Shown here one piece after another: positions 20,335 to 30,130 of a DNA stretch of 64,000 bases. How positions within the stretch are numbered: the first letter of the stretch is position 1; every line of letters starts with the position of its first letter. Position numbers and translations under genes: made by a program. The stretch spans positions 17,794,001-17,858,000 of the forward strand of contig JBHGNT010000014.1 of assembly GCA_043228905.1 (NCBI GenBank), given 5' to 3'. The notes beneath the pieces are model-generated. The model saw only the letters and a program-made list of their open reading frames with translations. It made no database searches and was not told the DNA's origin. This DNA is from Azolla caroliniana. Taxonomy: Eukaryota; Polypodiophyta.

Positions 20335-21729
20335 GAGACGGGAGAGGACACCACACATCCCATTCGGCATATTGGCAATGTCCCATTCGGGAAAGAAGGC
20401 AAGCAAATTTGCATCAAGAATGTCTTGCATGTGCCCACAATAACGAAGAATGTCTTGCATGTGCTCACAATAACGAAGAATTTGGTCTTCATCGGCCAAA
20501 TCATGGAGCAAGCCATGCAAGTCCGCTTCAATAACAAAGGTTGTTTCATTGAGAAAGATGGTCAACTCATAGCCAAGGGACGGAGAGACGGTCGAATGTT
20601 CATCCTCGATTTGAACAAGGTGAAATCAGCCATGTATGCCAAAGTTCTCAAAACTGAGACAAGCATCAAGTTGTGGCACAAAAGAATCGGCCACATAAAC
20701 CTCCAACGGCTTCGAGTGATTCAAACAAAGGGAGTGGTCATCGGACTTCCGGCATTCGAGTCGACCGAGTATGCGAAGCATGCCAACTCGGCAAACAACA
20801 TCGACTCCTATAGCCGAAGGAGAGCTATGCAAGCAAAGGCCTCCTCGACATCATACACTCGGATGTATGGACCGGCTCAAATGGAGATGATCGGTGGATG
20901 CCGATTCTACATCACCTTCATTGACGACTACTCACACTACGCGTGGATCTTCCCGATGAAGAAGAAGAGGGAAGTGTTCTCCCACATCCAAAAGCTCAAG
21001 GGCCAAATCGAAAAAGAAACCGGTCGACACATTCAATGCCTAAGATCGGATGGAGGCAAGGAGTACTTCTCCGATGAATTCACCGCCTACTTCCAAAGTG
21101 AAGGCATTCGGAGAGAATTCTCATGCCGACACACACCCCAACAAAATGGAGTAGCCAAAAGAGGAAGAATCGGCAAATACTCGAGGTAGCATGCGCCATG
21201 ATGCATGAGAAGCACATGCCAAACTTCTATTGGGTTGACGTGACATCCACGGCCGTCTATCTCATGAATCGATGCACCACTAATGGAGTGCATGAGCTAA
21301 CTCCGTATGAGCTCCTTGTCGGAAGGAAGTCGATCCTGTTGCACCTCAAGGTGTTCGGAAGCATTGCGAATGTACGCATCCCGAACGAACAACAATAGAA
21401 GCCCGGCACGAAGTCGGAGGAATGTATCCTCATAGGAATACTCGTCCGAGAAGAAGGCATACAAGTGTCACAACCCTTCTACCCGAGCCATTCGAGTAAG
21501 TCGAGACGTAGTCTTCGACGAGTTCGCATCCTGGTACGCATCAGAGACAACTTCGACTTTGACTCCGCTCGACCCGTAATCCGCCGAACAAGAGGTAGAA
21601 GATGGAGATTGCTTCGAACACATGTTCGAAGAAAGTTCAAGTACGACAAGGCTTAGTGGGCCACAAGAGCCACCCCTCAACCCAAGCACGTCGCGGCCAA
21701 GTACGACCTTGGACAAAGTCTAAGGTAAG

Positions 21730-22173
21730 ATGCCCGAATACGAAGTCGACCACCCCGACGACAGTGATTTGAATGTGTCGGCTCGCTCACTAGACAGTGA
21801 GTTTGGTGTACCCATCATGCGGACACCTGTAGCAAAGAAGGCACTCACATAGGCGAGAAACAAACTTCGACGCTCATCTAGAGCACAGAACCCCGTCACT
21901 TGGTTTAGCTACAACGAGTACATGGCACATCACTATGCCTTCACGATGAAGGTAGAGGCCAAACAAGAGCCCAAGAGCTCCACCGAAGCGGCTCCTAACC
22001 CACGATAGGTGGAAGTAGTCAACCTTCACCTACACACTAGAAGCCTTCGTCACCAGCTTGAGGGGGAGGAACCGAGATTGCCACGACGAAGAAAGCCAAA
22101 GGCCGGAAGGAAGCACACGAAGCCGACGAAAGCCAAAGCGGATGTAGGACGCCTCACACTTGAACTTGAGGGG
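21730..22173 (+). pseudogene. Cop2-E pol remnant and 3' untranslated end
   Basis: EVDHPDDSDLNVSARSLDSEFGVPIMRTP and NPVTWFSYNEYMAHHYAFTMKVE match the region just before the RT in Cop2-D (10430-10650). Homology ends at AAPNPR, and the rest of RT and RNase H is missing. A G-rich TTGAGGGGGAGG occurs at ~22060, and CTTGAGGGGAC at the very end is the probable polypurine tract next to the lost LTR junction. Confidence 0.72.
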
Positions 22174-22177
22174 ACGT

Positions 22178-22971
22178 TGTCGTGAAGATTCCGGGCCACA
22201 AGAGGAAACGTCGTCGAAAATGCGGGAACATGGTTGTACACGAGTACACTACCCATTTGAATTAACTTATGTGGGAGAGTAACGAGGAGAGAAAATCAAG
22301 GAGAGAATCTAGGGATGGATAGCGACATGTCATTAAAACCGATGTAACGGTCGCTCCTTGTGCTATAAAAGGGGCGGCCTCAGACAGTTTAAGGGGGGAC
22401 GATCGGGAGGAGAAGAAGACGCTGCCGAACTAGAGACAGGGGCTCTCTCTCTCTCTTTCGCTTGGTCTTGCCTGAAGCTCTACGACCAAATCTCGGAAAT
22501 TGGACCCTCTACTCGTGTCAGACGCCGTGTGCTCCCGACCAGAGGTCCACCTTATTGTGTGAGTTGGTTCTAGAACTCGAAGCTCGGTTACCGGACAATA
22601 CTAGTTGTTTTCCCTGCGCTTCATGCACACGTTCTACCTAATAGCGTTAATCTACTACATTGTTTTACATTGCTATTCTACTCAAGACTTTGTCACCGGC
22701 TCTGATCCGGTTGTAATCCCTTACTGCGCTACACGCCCATTCGCTTTAATATAACTTACCTCGTTAATTTGAGTTGCTTGTTGTGTCTCTGTCTTGTCAC
22801 GTTGTGTCAGGCCGGAAACACACGATTCTCTCTCCGCTACTCTTCTCTGTCTACCCACGGTCTCTGTGTTCACGCGAAGTGTGGACTCCTTCCCCTCACT
22901 TCCTAATTCCTTGGTCCAAGACACCCGTGGTCCTGCCCCGTTTCTACACATCCACGCAGAATACCGCAACA
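22178..22971 (+). repeat. Gyp1-F 5' LTR
   Basis: It starts TGTCGTGAAGATTCCGGG and ends CCGCAACA. A TATA box lies at 22364-22371 (GCTATAAAAGGGG). The conserved tail TCCAAGACACCCGTGGTCC lies at ~22916. It is followed by TCTTTGGTGAACC, the primer-binding region (22976-22993). Confidence 0.88.
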
Positions 22972-23017
22972 TCTTTGGTGAACCCGACGTGAACAAGGGC
23001 GGCAAAGGAATCTAAAA

Positions 23018-23714
23018 ATGAGAGGGAGTGAACTCGCCGAAGCGGTGGCGGTGGCTATAGACCGCCTAGTTAGTGTTCGCAAGGGCACGACTACCCTCCA
23101 CAGGGCCATAAAAGCAACGGTCGACGAGATAGGTCAGTGCTAAAGACGCCACAAGTTACCTAGAGGCCTATAGATGCAAGATGCAGAAGAGGAACATTCC
23201 AGAGGACAAACGGCTGACCGGATTTTCTCGGGTTGTGACGAAGAGCATCCATGTGGAGATGATCGAAATACAAGCAAGATGCCGCGATTGGGTGGACTTC
23301 GTAGAGCGGGTTCTCGAGCGGTACAACGTCGATGACTCACTTCGAATGTCGAAAAAGGACTTTATGGATTGGGCTGACAACCTTGGCAAGGGTCGAAATG
23401 CTTCAACGCTCCTCCAGGAGTTCGAGTCGCGATTCTCGCGGCTCTCGACATTGGACCGGACCGTGCTTGACACGAGCAAGGTTTTGTTGTTCGTTAAATT
23501 GTTCGATTTGCTCAACCGCGACAACATGGGTCTCCTTCTAGAGACAAACGACGGTTTCATAGTCAACTGGGCAATGGTCAAAGGAGTGTGTGGTAGAATC
23601 GACAAGTGTAGAGATTGGAAAGATAAGGGGTCCTCGTTGCCCAGGCTAGCTGTCGAAACAAGGGCCGAGTCGACGCCGAGCCGAGTGGAAGAGACGAGTT
23701 GGGCCAACCTCTGA
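23018..23714 (+). pseudogene. Gyp1-F gag capsid region
   Basis: The ATG at 23018 starts MRGSELAEAVAVAIDRLV. A short deletion near 23130 shifts the frame, then 23181-23714 is open with RNIPEDKRLTGFSRV, WVDFVERVLERYNVDDSLRMSKKDFMDW, and LSTLDRTVLDTSKVLLFVK. This aligns with the Gyp1-B gag. The frame ends shortly after VEETSWANL, which in Gyp1-B corresponds to sequence in the second frame, so the junction indels of the two copies are independent. Confidence 0.82.
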
Positions 23715-24055
23715 CAAACGTAGTCGCGGGGCCATCAGGTGGCGCATGTCTGGAAGAATTGAAGAGGATGGTGCGTGATCTCCAGATCGCCCAGGCCCGA
23801 CGAAGCGACGAAGGTCACTCACGTGACCGGCAACCGCTGGCCAACCGAAGGTGCATATGGTGCGATGCCATCGGTGATGCCCGGAGATATTGTGCCGACT
23901 TCAGCGAAGCGCTCAGGAGCAACGTGGTGTACCTTTGGAATGGCAGGGTTCACGCGAGTGACACAAGGAGAATGCTCAAGGTAAATCCCAGACAGGGTGG
24001 CATGAAGAGGTTAATGAAAGAGGCCGCGGCACGGCATGTCAAGGCCATCCATTAA
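23699..24055 (+). pseudogene. Gyp1-F nucleocapsid region
   Basis: LEELKRMVRDLQIAQARR is followed by a zinc-knuckle remnant CIWCDAIGDARRYC, where the His of CX2CX4HX4C is Asp. VVYLWNGRVHASDTRRM and MKRLMKEAAARH follow. It aligns with Gyp1-B 34700-35000 (minus). A TAA ends it at 24055, and the homology continues brokenly to 24600. Confidence 0.78.
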
Positions 24056-24599
24056 TCGGCCTCGGCCGGCATCTGCATAGGTGGAAAGGTGGCTACACCT
24101 GATACACACCCCAGGTTTTGGCCGGTGGTTCTTGAGACCTTCTCTAGGGGAAGGATACAGAAGGGAGAAGCGGAGAAATGTGTACGCGAGGTCATTGGCT
24201 AGAGTGACCCAGTTGAAGAAAGCACCGGCTTTGTGGAAGCCGCGTGCGGGAACTATGAGGCTCTGGTCGACGATAGGCGGGCTGAAAGACCGGAGGAGCA
24301 GGCCCTTCGAGGAGGTATGACACTCGGAGCGGACCCAAGAGGCACGATGCTGCTCCAACCGGGTCCCAAGAAAAGGAAAAGGGCAAGGTTCTGGAGGAGC
24401 GAGTTCTCGATAGTCGTGTAGAATTCACGTTGAGGGAAGTGCTAGGCATAGCAAGGAGAGAATTCCACAACAACATTGTGGATCTCGTGAAGAGAAAGCG
24501 TCTCACGATGGAGCCGGAACTGGAAAAGCCAGTTGAAGTAAGGACAGCACTCCTCAACGAGATGGCCATGGAAGACGAGCTTGCGGAAAGCCACTACAC

Positions 24600-25451
24600 C
24601 AGGCCACACTAGGCAAGAGCGACAATAGAAACCCCGGTTTGTATCGGGGATGTGAAGGAGCCAATGGTAGTGTTGATCGACCACGGGTAGAAAATTAACC
24701 TAATGTCCATGAACTTCTACAAAAAGGTGAAATGGCCAATCAACACTAAACACAGATGGAAGATACACGCGGCTATGAGGGCCACAGAAGAGCTACACAT
24801 GGCTTGTCCAAATGTCAGAGTAAGTGTTGGGGACATCGAAATAGACCAACACTTTTTCGTGCAGGAGACGTCTTCCCATCCGGTCATTCTCAGCGAACCA
24901 TACATCACGGCGGCTCGAATGGAGACCAAAGTACTAGACAATGGTTCGGCCTACACGAGGGTAAAAAGTCAAGACGGCCGTCACTCCGTCTAGTTTTTGA
25001 CAGTACGGCAGAATCACGAGCGAAATCGGGACACCCTCGGAAACACCGGCCAGAGAGGATTTTTAGAAAGGGCTATCAAGGCATGGGGCTGCGATACTCC
25101 GGACGACCGGAACATACCCCACACCTGTACTATAGGTAGGAAAATTTTGTTCGACAACAACGGAGGTTGTACCATAACCAGTATTAGCAACCAAGAAAAG
25201 AAACGGGCCGCGATGCGCTTGAAGGCATGCGGAGCCTTGGGCCACGATGAAAGGATTGGTGAAGCCGTGGAGGCGGTCTTGTTCAAGGACACCCTTGGAG
25301 AAATCAAGAGGGTAGTTGAAGGAGGTCTAAGTGAAGACAGGGTCATACCAGTCAACTCAGTCGAGATGTACGAAGTCATCGCGGACTTCGAAAGGAAGAA
25401 CAGGGCGCATCGGGCCGCCCGAGTAAACACCAAGTACAAGATTGTGGACCG
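24600..25451 (+). pseudogene. Gyp1-F protease and start of pol
   Basis: The protease is read as MVVLIDHG, stop, KINLMSMNFYKK, then IEIDQHFFVQETSSHPVIL and EPYITAARMETKVLDNGSAY. The active-site triplet is Asp-His-Gly, as in Gyp1-B. Stops at 24610 (Trp in Gyp1-B) and 24991 (Gln in Gyp1-B) fit C-to-T or G-to-A decay. After the second stop the same frame runs open (FLERAIKAWGCDTPD ... NTKYKIVDR) to 25451. Cop1-A2 is inserted there. Confidence 0.82.
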
Positions 25452-25997
25452 TGTTAGGAAATCGACGCTTTCAAAACCTTCAACTCTCGGCCAAAACCGA
25501 GGAAACACGAATCAATGCAGAAGTAAATCAAAACACAGAGAATGTACAATGGCGAGCTACAAGGCGACGACCTTGAGCTCGCTGTCCTCGCCACAGGCAG
25601 CGGTATTACACAGAGGCGTCGACCTCTTCCTTTCTCTCTCTCTCTCACTCTCTCTCTCGGCTGCTCTCACTTCGCTCCCTCTAAGTGGAAAACAGAAAAA
25701 TGAGCAACAACTACAAAACTGTTTGCCCTAAGTCATATTTATACACATATGACTTTCGGGCTATTTACAAATATAGCCTAGAGGGCCCTTGGCAAACATA
25801 TTCACAAATATGTCCCCACATCCGGATCTCTCTCCGGGTACATTCGTCATCCGGCTCCGTAGCCGGGGTCTTCATCATCCGGATCCGAAACCGGGTCTTC
25901 ATCATCCGGTTCCGATACCGGGTTCTCCTCATTCGGGTCTTCATTCCCGATTCCCGGACATCTGACCATCCCATCCGGAGGGACCGTAATCCCAACA
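25452..25997 (-). repeat. Cop1-A2 3' LTR (546 bp)
   Basis: On the minus strand it starts TGTTGGGATTACGGTCCCTCC like Cop1-A, but has only about one minisatellite unit. From CTCGCCATTGTACATTC on, its last ~110 bp are unrelated in order and length to the Cop1-A LTR end (it ends GTCGATTTCCTAACA). Confidence 0.88.
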
Positions 25998-26007
25998 AAC
26001 TCCCCCT

Positions 26008-26916
26008 TCACTTCGGCATGGGATGTCTTTCCAGTCCGACCCTCTTCCGGCACGCTTCCAGCTTGTCGGGTGTGAGCACTTTGGTCAGCATATCTGACCC
26101 GTTCTCGTCCGTGTGGATCTTCGTCAGCACGAACTCCTGGTCTTCTATCCTTTCCCGGATCCAGTGATATCTTCGCTGGATGTGCTTTGTCCGTGAGTGA
26201 TAGGCCGCGTTCTTCGCAAGGTGGATGGCACTCTGACTGTCGCAGTAGAGTCGGTACTCCTCCTGCCGGATACCGAGCTCTCTAATGAAGTCCTTCATCC
26301 ACATTATTTCCTTGCCAGCTTCAACAGCCGCCATGTACTCCGCCTCCGTGGTCGACAACGCAACCGTCTTCTGCAGCCTCGACTGCCACGAAACAGCTCC
26401 CCCTGCATACGTCATCACATACCCTGATGTGGACCGGCTGGTATCTGCATCAGCCGACATATCCGAATCGGTAAAGCCGTCGAGTTCGGGCTTACCGGAG
26501 CCGAATCGGAGGCACACGTTTGCCGTGCCCTTCAGGTATCGGAGTATCCACTTGGCCGCGTTCCAGTGCTCTTTGCCGGGATTGCTCATGTACCGGCTCA
26601 CCACTCCGACTGCATATCCTATGTCCGGTCTTGTACACACCATTGCGTACATCAAGCTTCCGACAGCAGAGGCATATGGTACTTTCATCATGTCCTCCTT
26701 CTCAGCCTTTGTCTTGGGGCTTTGCTTGCTGGATAACTTGCAGTTTGCCGGGAGGGTTGACCCGACCGGTCTTGCTTCCGACATATTGAACCGGTGAAGC
26801 ACCTTTGTCACGTACTTCTCCTTTGACAGCCACAACTGCTTCTTCTTCCGGTCCTGGATGATGTGCATCCCTAGTATTTGCCTCGCCGGACCCAGGATAC
26901 TTCCCTGCCGGTCCAC
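26008..26916 (-). pseudogene. Cop1-A2 RT C-terminus and RNase H
   Basis: The open frame corresponds to residues ~1063-1357 of the Cop1-A polyprotein, from LGPARQILGMHII to the common end RHPMPK. It includes CTRPDIGYAVGVVSRYMSNP, the RNase H blocks TDSDMSADADTS and STTEAEYMAAVEAGKE, and LYCDSQSAIHLAKNA. It is nearly identical to Cop1-A. It lacks the RT catalytic YVDD block, which lies in the deletion near 26885, and is out of frame with the integrase part. Confidence 0.88.
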
Positions 26917-27737
26917 ACTCTCTGCGGCGTGTCTCCGTCCAAAGGTACTGAGGGTGATCTGTTTATCACGTATGTCGCCGTCGACATTGCCTCAGCCCAA
27001 AACCCCTTGGGTAATTTCGCATGCGCCAGCATACTCCGGACCCTCTCCATTATGGTCCGGTTCATCCTCTCGGCCAGCCCGTTCAGTTCTGGCGTCTTCG
27101 GCACAGTAAACTCGAGCCGGATTCCCTTCGAGCGACAGTACTCCTTGAACTGCCCCCGGTATTCCCCTCCGTTATCCGCTCGTATCGCTTTCAGCTTCTT
27201 GCCGGATTCCCTTTCCACTCTCGCGTGGAGTTCTTTGAAGACGCACAACACTTGGTCCTTTGTCTTCAACGGTGCCGTCCACAGCTTCCGGCTGTCGTCA
27301 TCAATGAATGTCACGAAGTACTGGGCTCCGCCATGTGACTTCGTTTCTACTTGACACACGTCAGTGTGCACCAACTCCAATGGTGCGCTACGTCTCGTCG
27401 GTGGCCTTGAGTGGAAGGAGGTTCGGTTCTGCTTACCGGCCAGGAAATCGGTGCACTTCTCCAGGTGCACATGCTTCACTGGAATAAGGTTGTCTTCTGC
27501 AAGCCTCTTCATCCCCTTCTCACTCATGTGGCACAGTCTCTTGTGCCACAGCTCACCGGCAGTGTCAGCTGCCACGTTCAACTCCTCCGGACACAGCCAG
27601 GCATTCATAAGGTACAGTGTGTTGACTTTCCGGGCCCGAGCCACTATCAGGCTCCCCTTGCTGAACTTCATTACGCAGTTCCGGATGCTACCTGTGTAGC
27701 CTTCATCGTCTAGCCTCCCGGCCGAAATCAGGTTCAA
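26871..27737 (-). pseudogene. Cop1-A2 integrase
   Basis: The frame covers LISAGRLDDEGYTGS, the zinc motif HKRLCHMSEKG...C, the catalytic blocks HTDVCQ, RADNGGEY and NGLAERMNRTIME, and ends WTGREVSW before the deletion junction. In Cop1-A the next residues are YRHLKVFGCLAY. It is in the same frame as the upstream gag-protease, separated by a TGA at 27756-27758 where Cop1-A has CGA (Arg). Confidence 0.88.
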
Positions 27738-27755
27738 TCGAACCTCCGGAACGTG

Positions 27756-28892
27756 TCAGACATCCTTCAGCAACATTTTGCATCCGGTCGAGGTTGTCAA
27801 CCACACGTCTCCTATGCCGGCAATCCGGCACGTACCTTCATTTCCCATCCGAACGCAGCCATGCTCACCGGCTGTATAGGATGAGAAGTATCTTCTTTCC
27901 GGGGTCAGGTGGAACGACGCTCCGGAATCGACTACCCAGGTAGTCTCATCGCCGGCAATGTTTAGTTCACCTTCTTCGGTGATGAGCATGATCTCCTCTT
28001 CACTTGCCGCGAGTGCCGTCGTTCCTTTCCGGTCCTGCCCTCGCCGATCCGAACCATTCCGGTCCGTGGCTCCCCGGTAAGCACCGTTCCGTTCCGAAGA
28101 CTTCTTCGAATCGGTGTCGTCGGCTCCGTTGTCTTTTCGGTAATGCCGACAATTCTTTCGGAAGTGCCCCGGCTTCCCACAGTGGAAGCATGTGGGCCTT
28201 CCTCTTGACTGCGACCGGGTCCCCGACTTCTCCCGTCTTTGCGGACTCCGGTTCCATTGTCTTCCCCGATCCGATTCGGTAAGCATCTTCGGATCGGAGG
28301 CCGGTTCTTTATCTCTCCGACGCGCTTCTTCGTTCAAAATGCTTGTCTTTACCGTTTGTAAGGACAAGTTATCTTCGGTGCAGGAGGTGCTGAGAGTCAC
28401 CACCAAGTTCTCCCAACTTTCCGGCAATGTACACATCAGCATGATGGCTTGCATTGCATCCTCCAACGGGAACTTGATCGCCGCAAGCTGGTTCACGAAT
28501 CCCATGAACGTGCTTACGTGTTCCACCATACTCTCGCCGTCCCGGTACTTGAGGTTCACTATCCTCCTCATCAGGGAGGTTCGGTTCAACGCATTCTTCC
28601 TCTCATAGAGGCCCGACAGCTTCTGCCACATCTCATATGCGTTGGTGTCGTTCGCCACATGTTGTAGAACGCTCACGTCGACGTATTGCCGAATGGTTGC
28701 AACGGCTTTCCGGTTCAGAAGCCTCCATTCCGTCTCAAGTACCCCCTTGGGTATTTCCGACCTGTCGATCGGTTCATACAGGTCCCGAACAATGAGCAGA
28801 TCCTCCATCTTTATCTTCCAGTCGGCGTAGTTCTGCGCATTCAGCACCATCATCCCCGGCTGCCCGCTGCTGCCGCCTTCCATTTTCTGCAC
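27756..28892 (-). pseudogene. Cop1-A2 gag and protease
   Basis: The likely start is the ATG at ~28883 (MEGGSSGQPGMMVLNAQNY), as in Cop1-A. The gag core is intact, the CCHC knuckle CFHCGKPGHFRKNC is present at about residue 235, and the protease reads WVVDSGASFHLTP. It ends at the TGA of 27756-27758. A gag-protease product could still be made from this copy, but not integrase or RT. Confidence 0.88.
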
Positions 28893-28914
28893 TACAGTCG
28901 CTCTGATACCAGAT

Positions 28915-29357
28915 TGTTAGGAAATCGACGCTTTCAAAACCTTCAACTCTCGGCCACAACCGAGGAAACATGAATCAAGGCAGAAGTAAATCAAAACACA
29001 GAGAATGTACAATGGCGAGCTACAAGGCGACGACCTTGAGCTCGCTGTCCTCGCCACAGGCGGCGGTATTACACAGAGGCGTCGACCTCTTCGTTTCTCT
29101 CTCTCTCTCACTCTCTCTCTCGGCTGCTCTCACTTCGCTCCCTCTAAGTGGAAAACAGAAAAATGAGCAACAACTACAAAACTGTTTGCCCTAAGTCATA
29201 TTTATACACATATGACTTTCAGGCTATTTACAAATATAGCCTAGAGGGCCCTTGGCAAACATATTCACAAATATGTCCCCGCATCCGGATCTCTCTCCGG
29301 GTACATTCGTCATCCGGCTCCGTAGCCGGGGTCTTCATCATCCGGCTCCGAAACCGG
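28915..29357 (-). repeat. Cop1-A2 5' LTR, inner part
   Basis: It begins on the plus strand TGTTAGGAAATCGACG directly after the primer-binding site (CTCTGATACCA at ~28901-28911, minus strand). It matches the 3' LTR and stops at 29357, where Gyp1-B is inserted. The remaining outer part is 36495-36652. Confidence 0.88.
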
Positions 29358-30058
29358 TGTCGGGGTTGCTACGCCCTTGCGTGCAGAAAGGAGGAGGGAC
29401 CACGGGGGTCTTGGACCGAAGAGCAAGAGAGAGAGAGGAGAAGGAGAGAGAGACCCGATTACACAGAACCGAAGATTGCACAGGGACACGGCCCAACAAA
29501 CAGAGATCACAAATAAACGCCGACGCAGATGGACGCAACAACGAAAGATATGTACTTATGAATGCAAGAAATTAACAGACTAAAGTATTACAACCCACGG
29601 TGGGGCACGGAATAGATACTAACGAAAACGTACAGGGCGTCGGTCAGATGCCGACCCCTGTATGACGCGACGCACAGAAAGGGAAAACAGGTCGGAGGTG
29701 CTGCAGGACGCACTCGGGGCGTTCCACGGAACAGCGCAAGCCTCCTCGAAACCTGCACAGGTACGCGATGGAGCGGAAGACAGAGAAAGCAGGAGTGAGA
29801 GAGGAGCTTCGAAATCGGTTCGGCAGCACTTTTTCTCTCCGCGCGAGATCCCCCCCTTCTTCTATTCTTCCTCTTCCTTTTTATATCCCGTCAAGAGGCC
29901 GTTTGGCATTAACTGCATACCAACCGAATCTACCCACCTAGGATCCTCGTATGTACCTACTTCGTCCTTAGGTACTTCTTGGCGCGCGTGTGCGTGTAGA
30001 GCCGTTTTCCCACACCTTGTTCCTCCGATTCCCCTTGTGGGCGGTTTTCTTCACGACA
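29358..30058 (-). repeat. Gyp1-B 3' LTR (701 bp)
   Basis: In element orientation it is TGTCGTGAAGAAAACCGCC...CCCCGACA, with a TATA box (TATAAAAA) at 29878-29885. The conserved GGTCCAAGACCCCCGTGGTC tail lies near the end. It appears identical to 35790-36490. Confidence 0.93.
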
Positions 30059-30130
30059 TCCGCCCCCACCTAACCGCGCATCCACCGGCATGCGCCAAAT
30101 TAAGTTGGCACGGAGAAAACCGGCCCGCCT

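Larger units (their letters stand above)
19760..21720 (+). pseudogene. Cop2-E protease and integrase (broken)
   Basis: The protease reads AWFVDFGVSHHMTSHKEW; the catalytic Ser of DSG is Phe, so it would be inactive. A minus-strand solo LTR (19923-20334) splits it. It resumes as GEDTTHPIRHIGNVPF and includes an in-frame 30-bp tandem duplication (NVLHVPTITK twice, from ~20418). The integrase follows: WHKRIGHINLQRL, GGCRFYITFIDDYSHYAW, RSDGGKEYFSDEF, then QQNGVAKRG, where the catalytic Glu is Lys. The end near 21160-21400 is in another frame. Confidence 0.83.
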
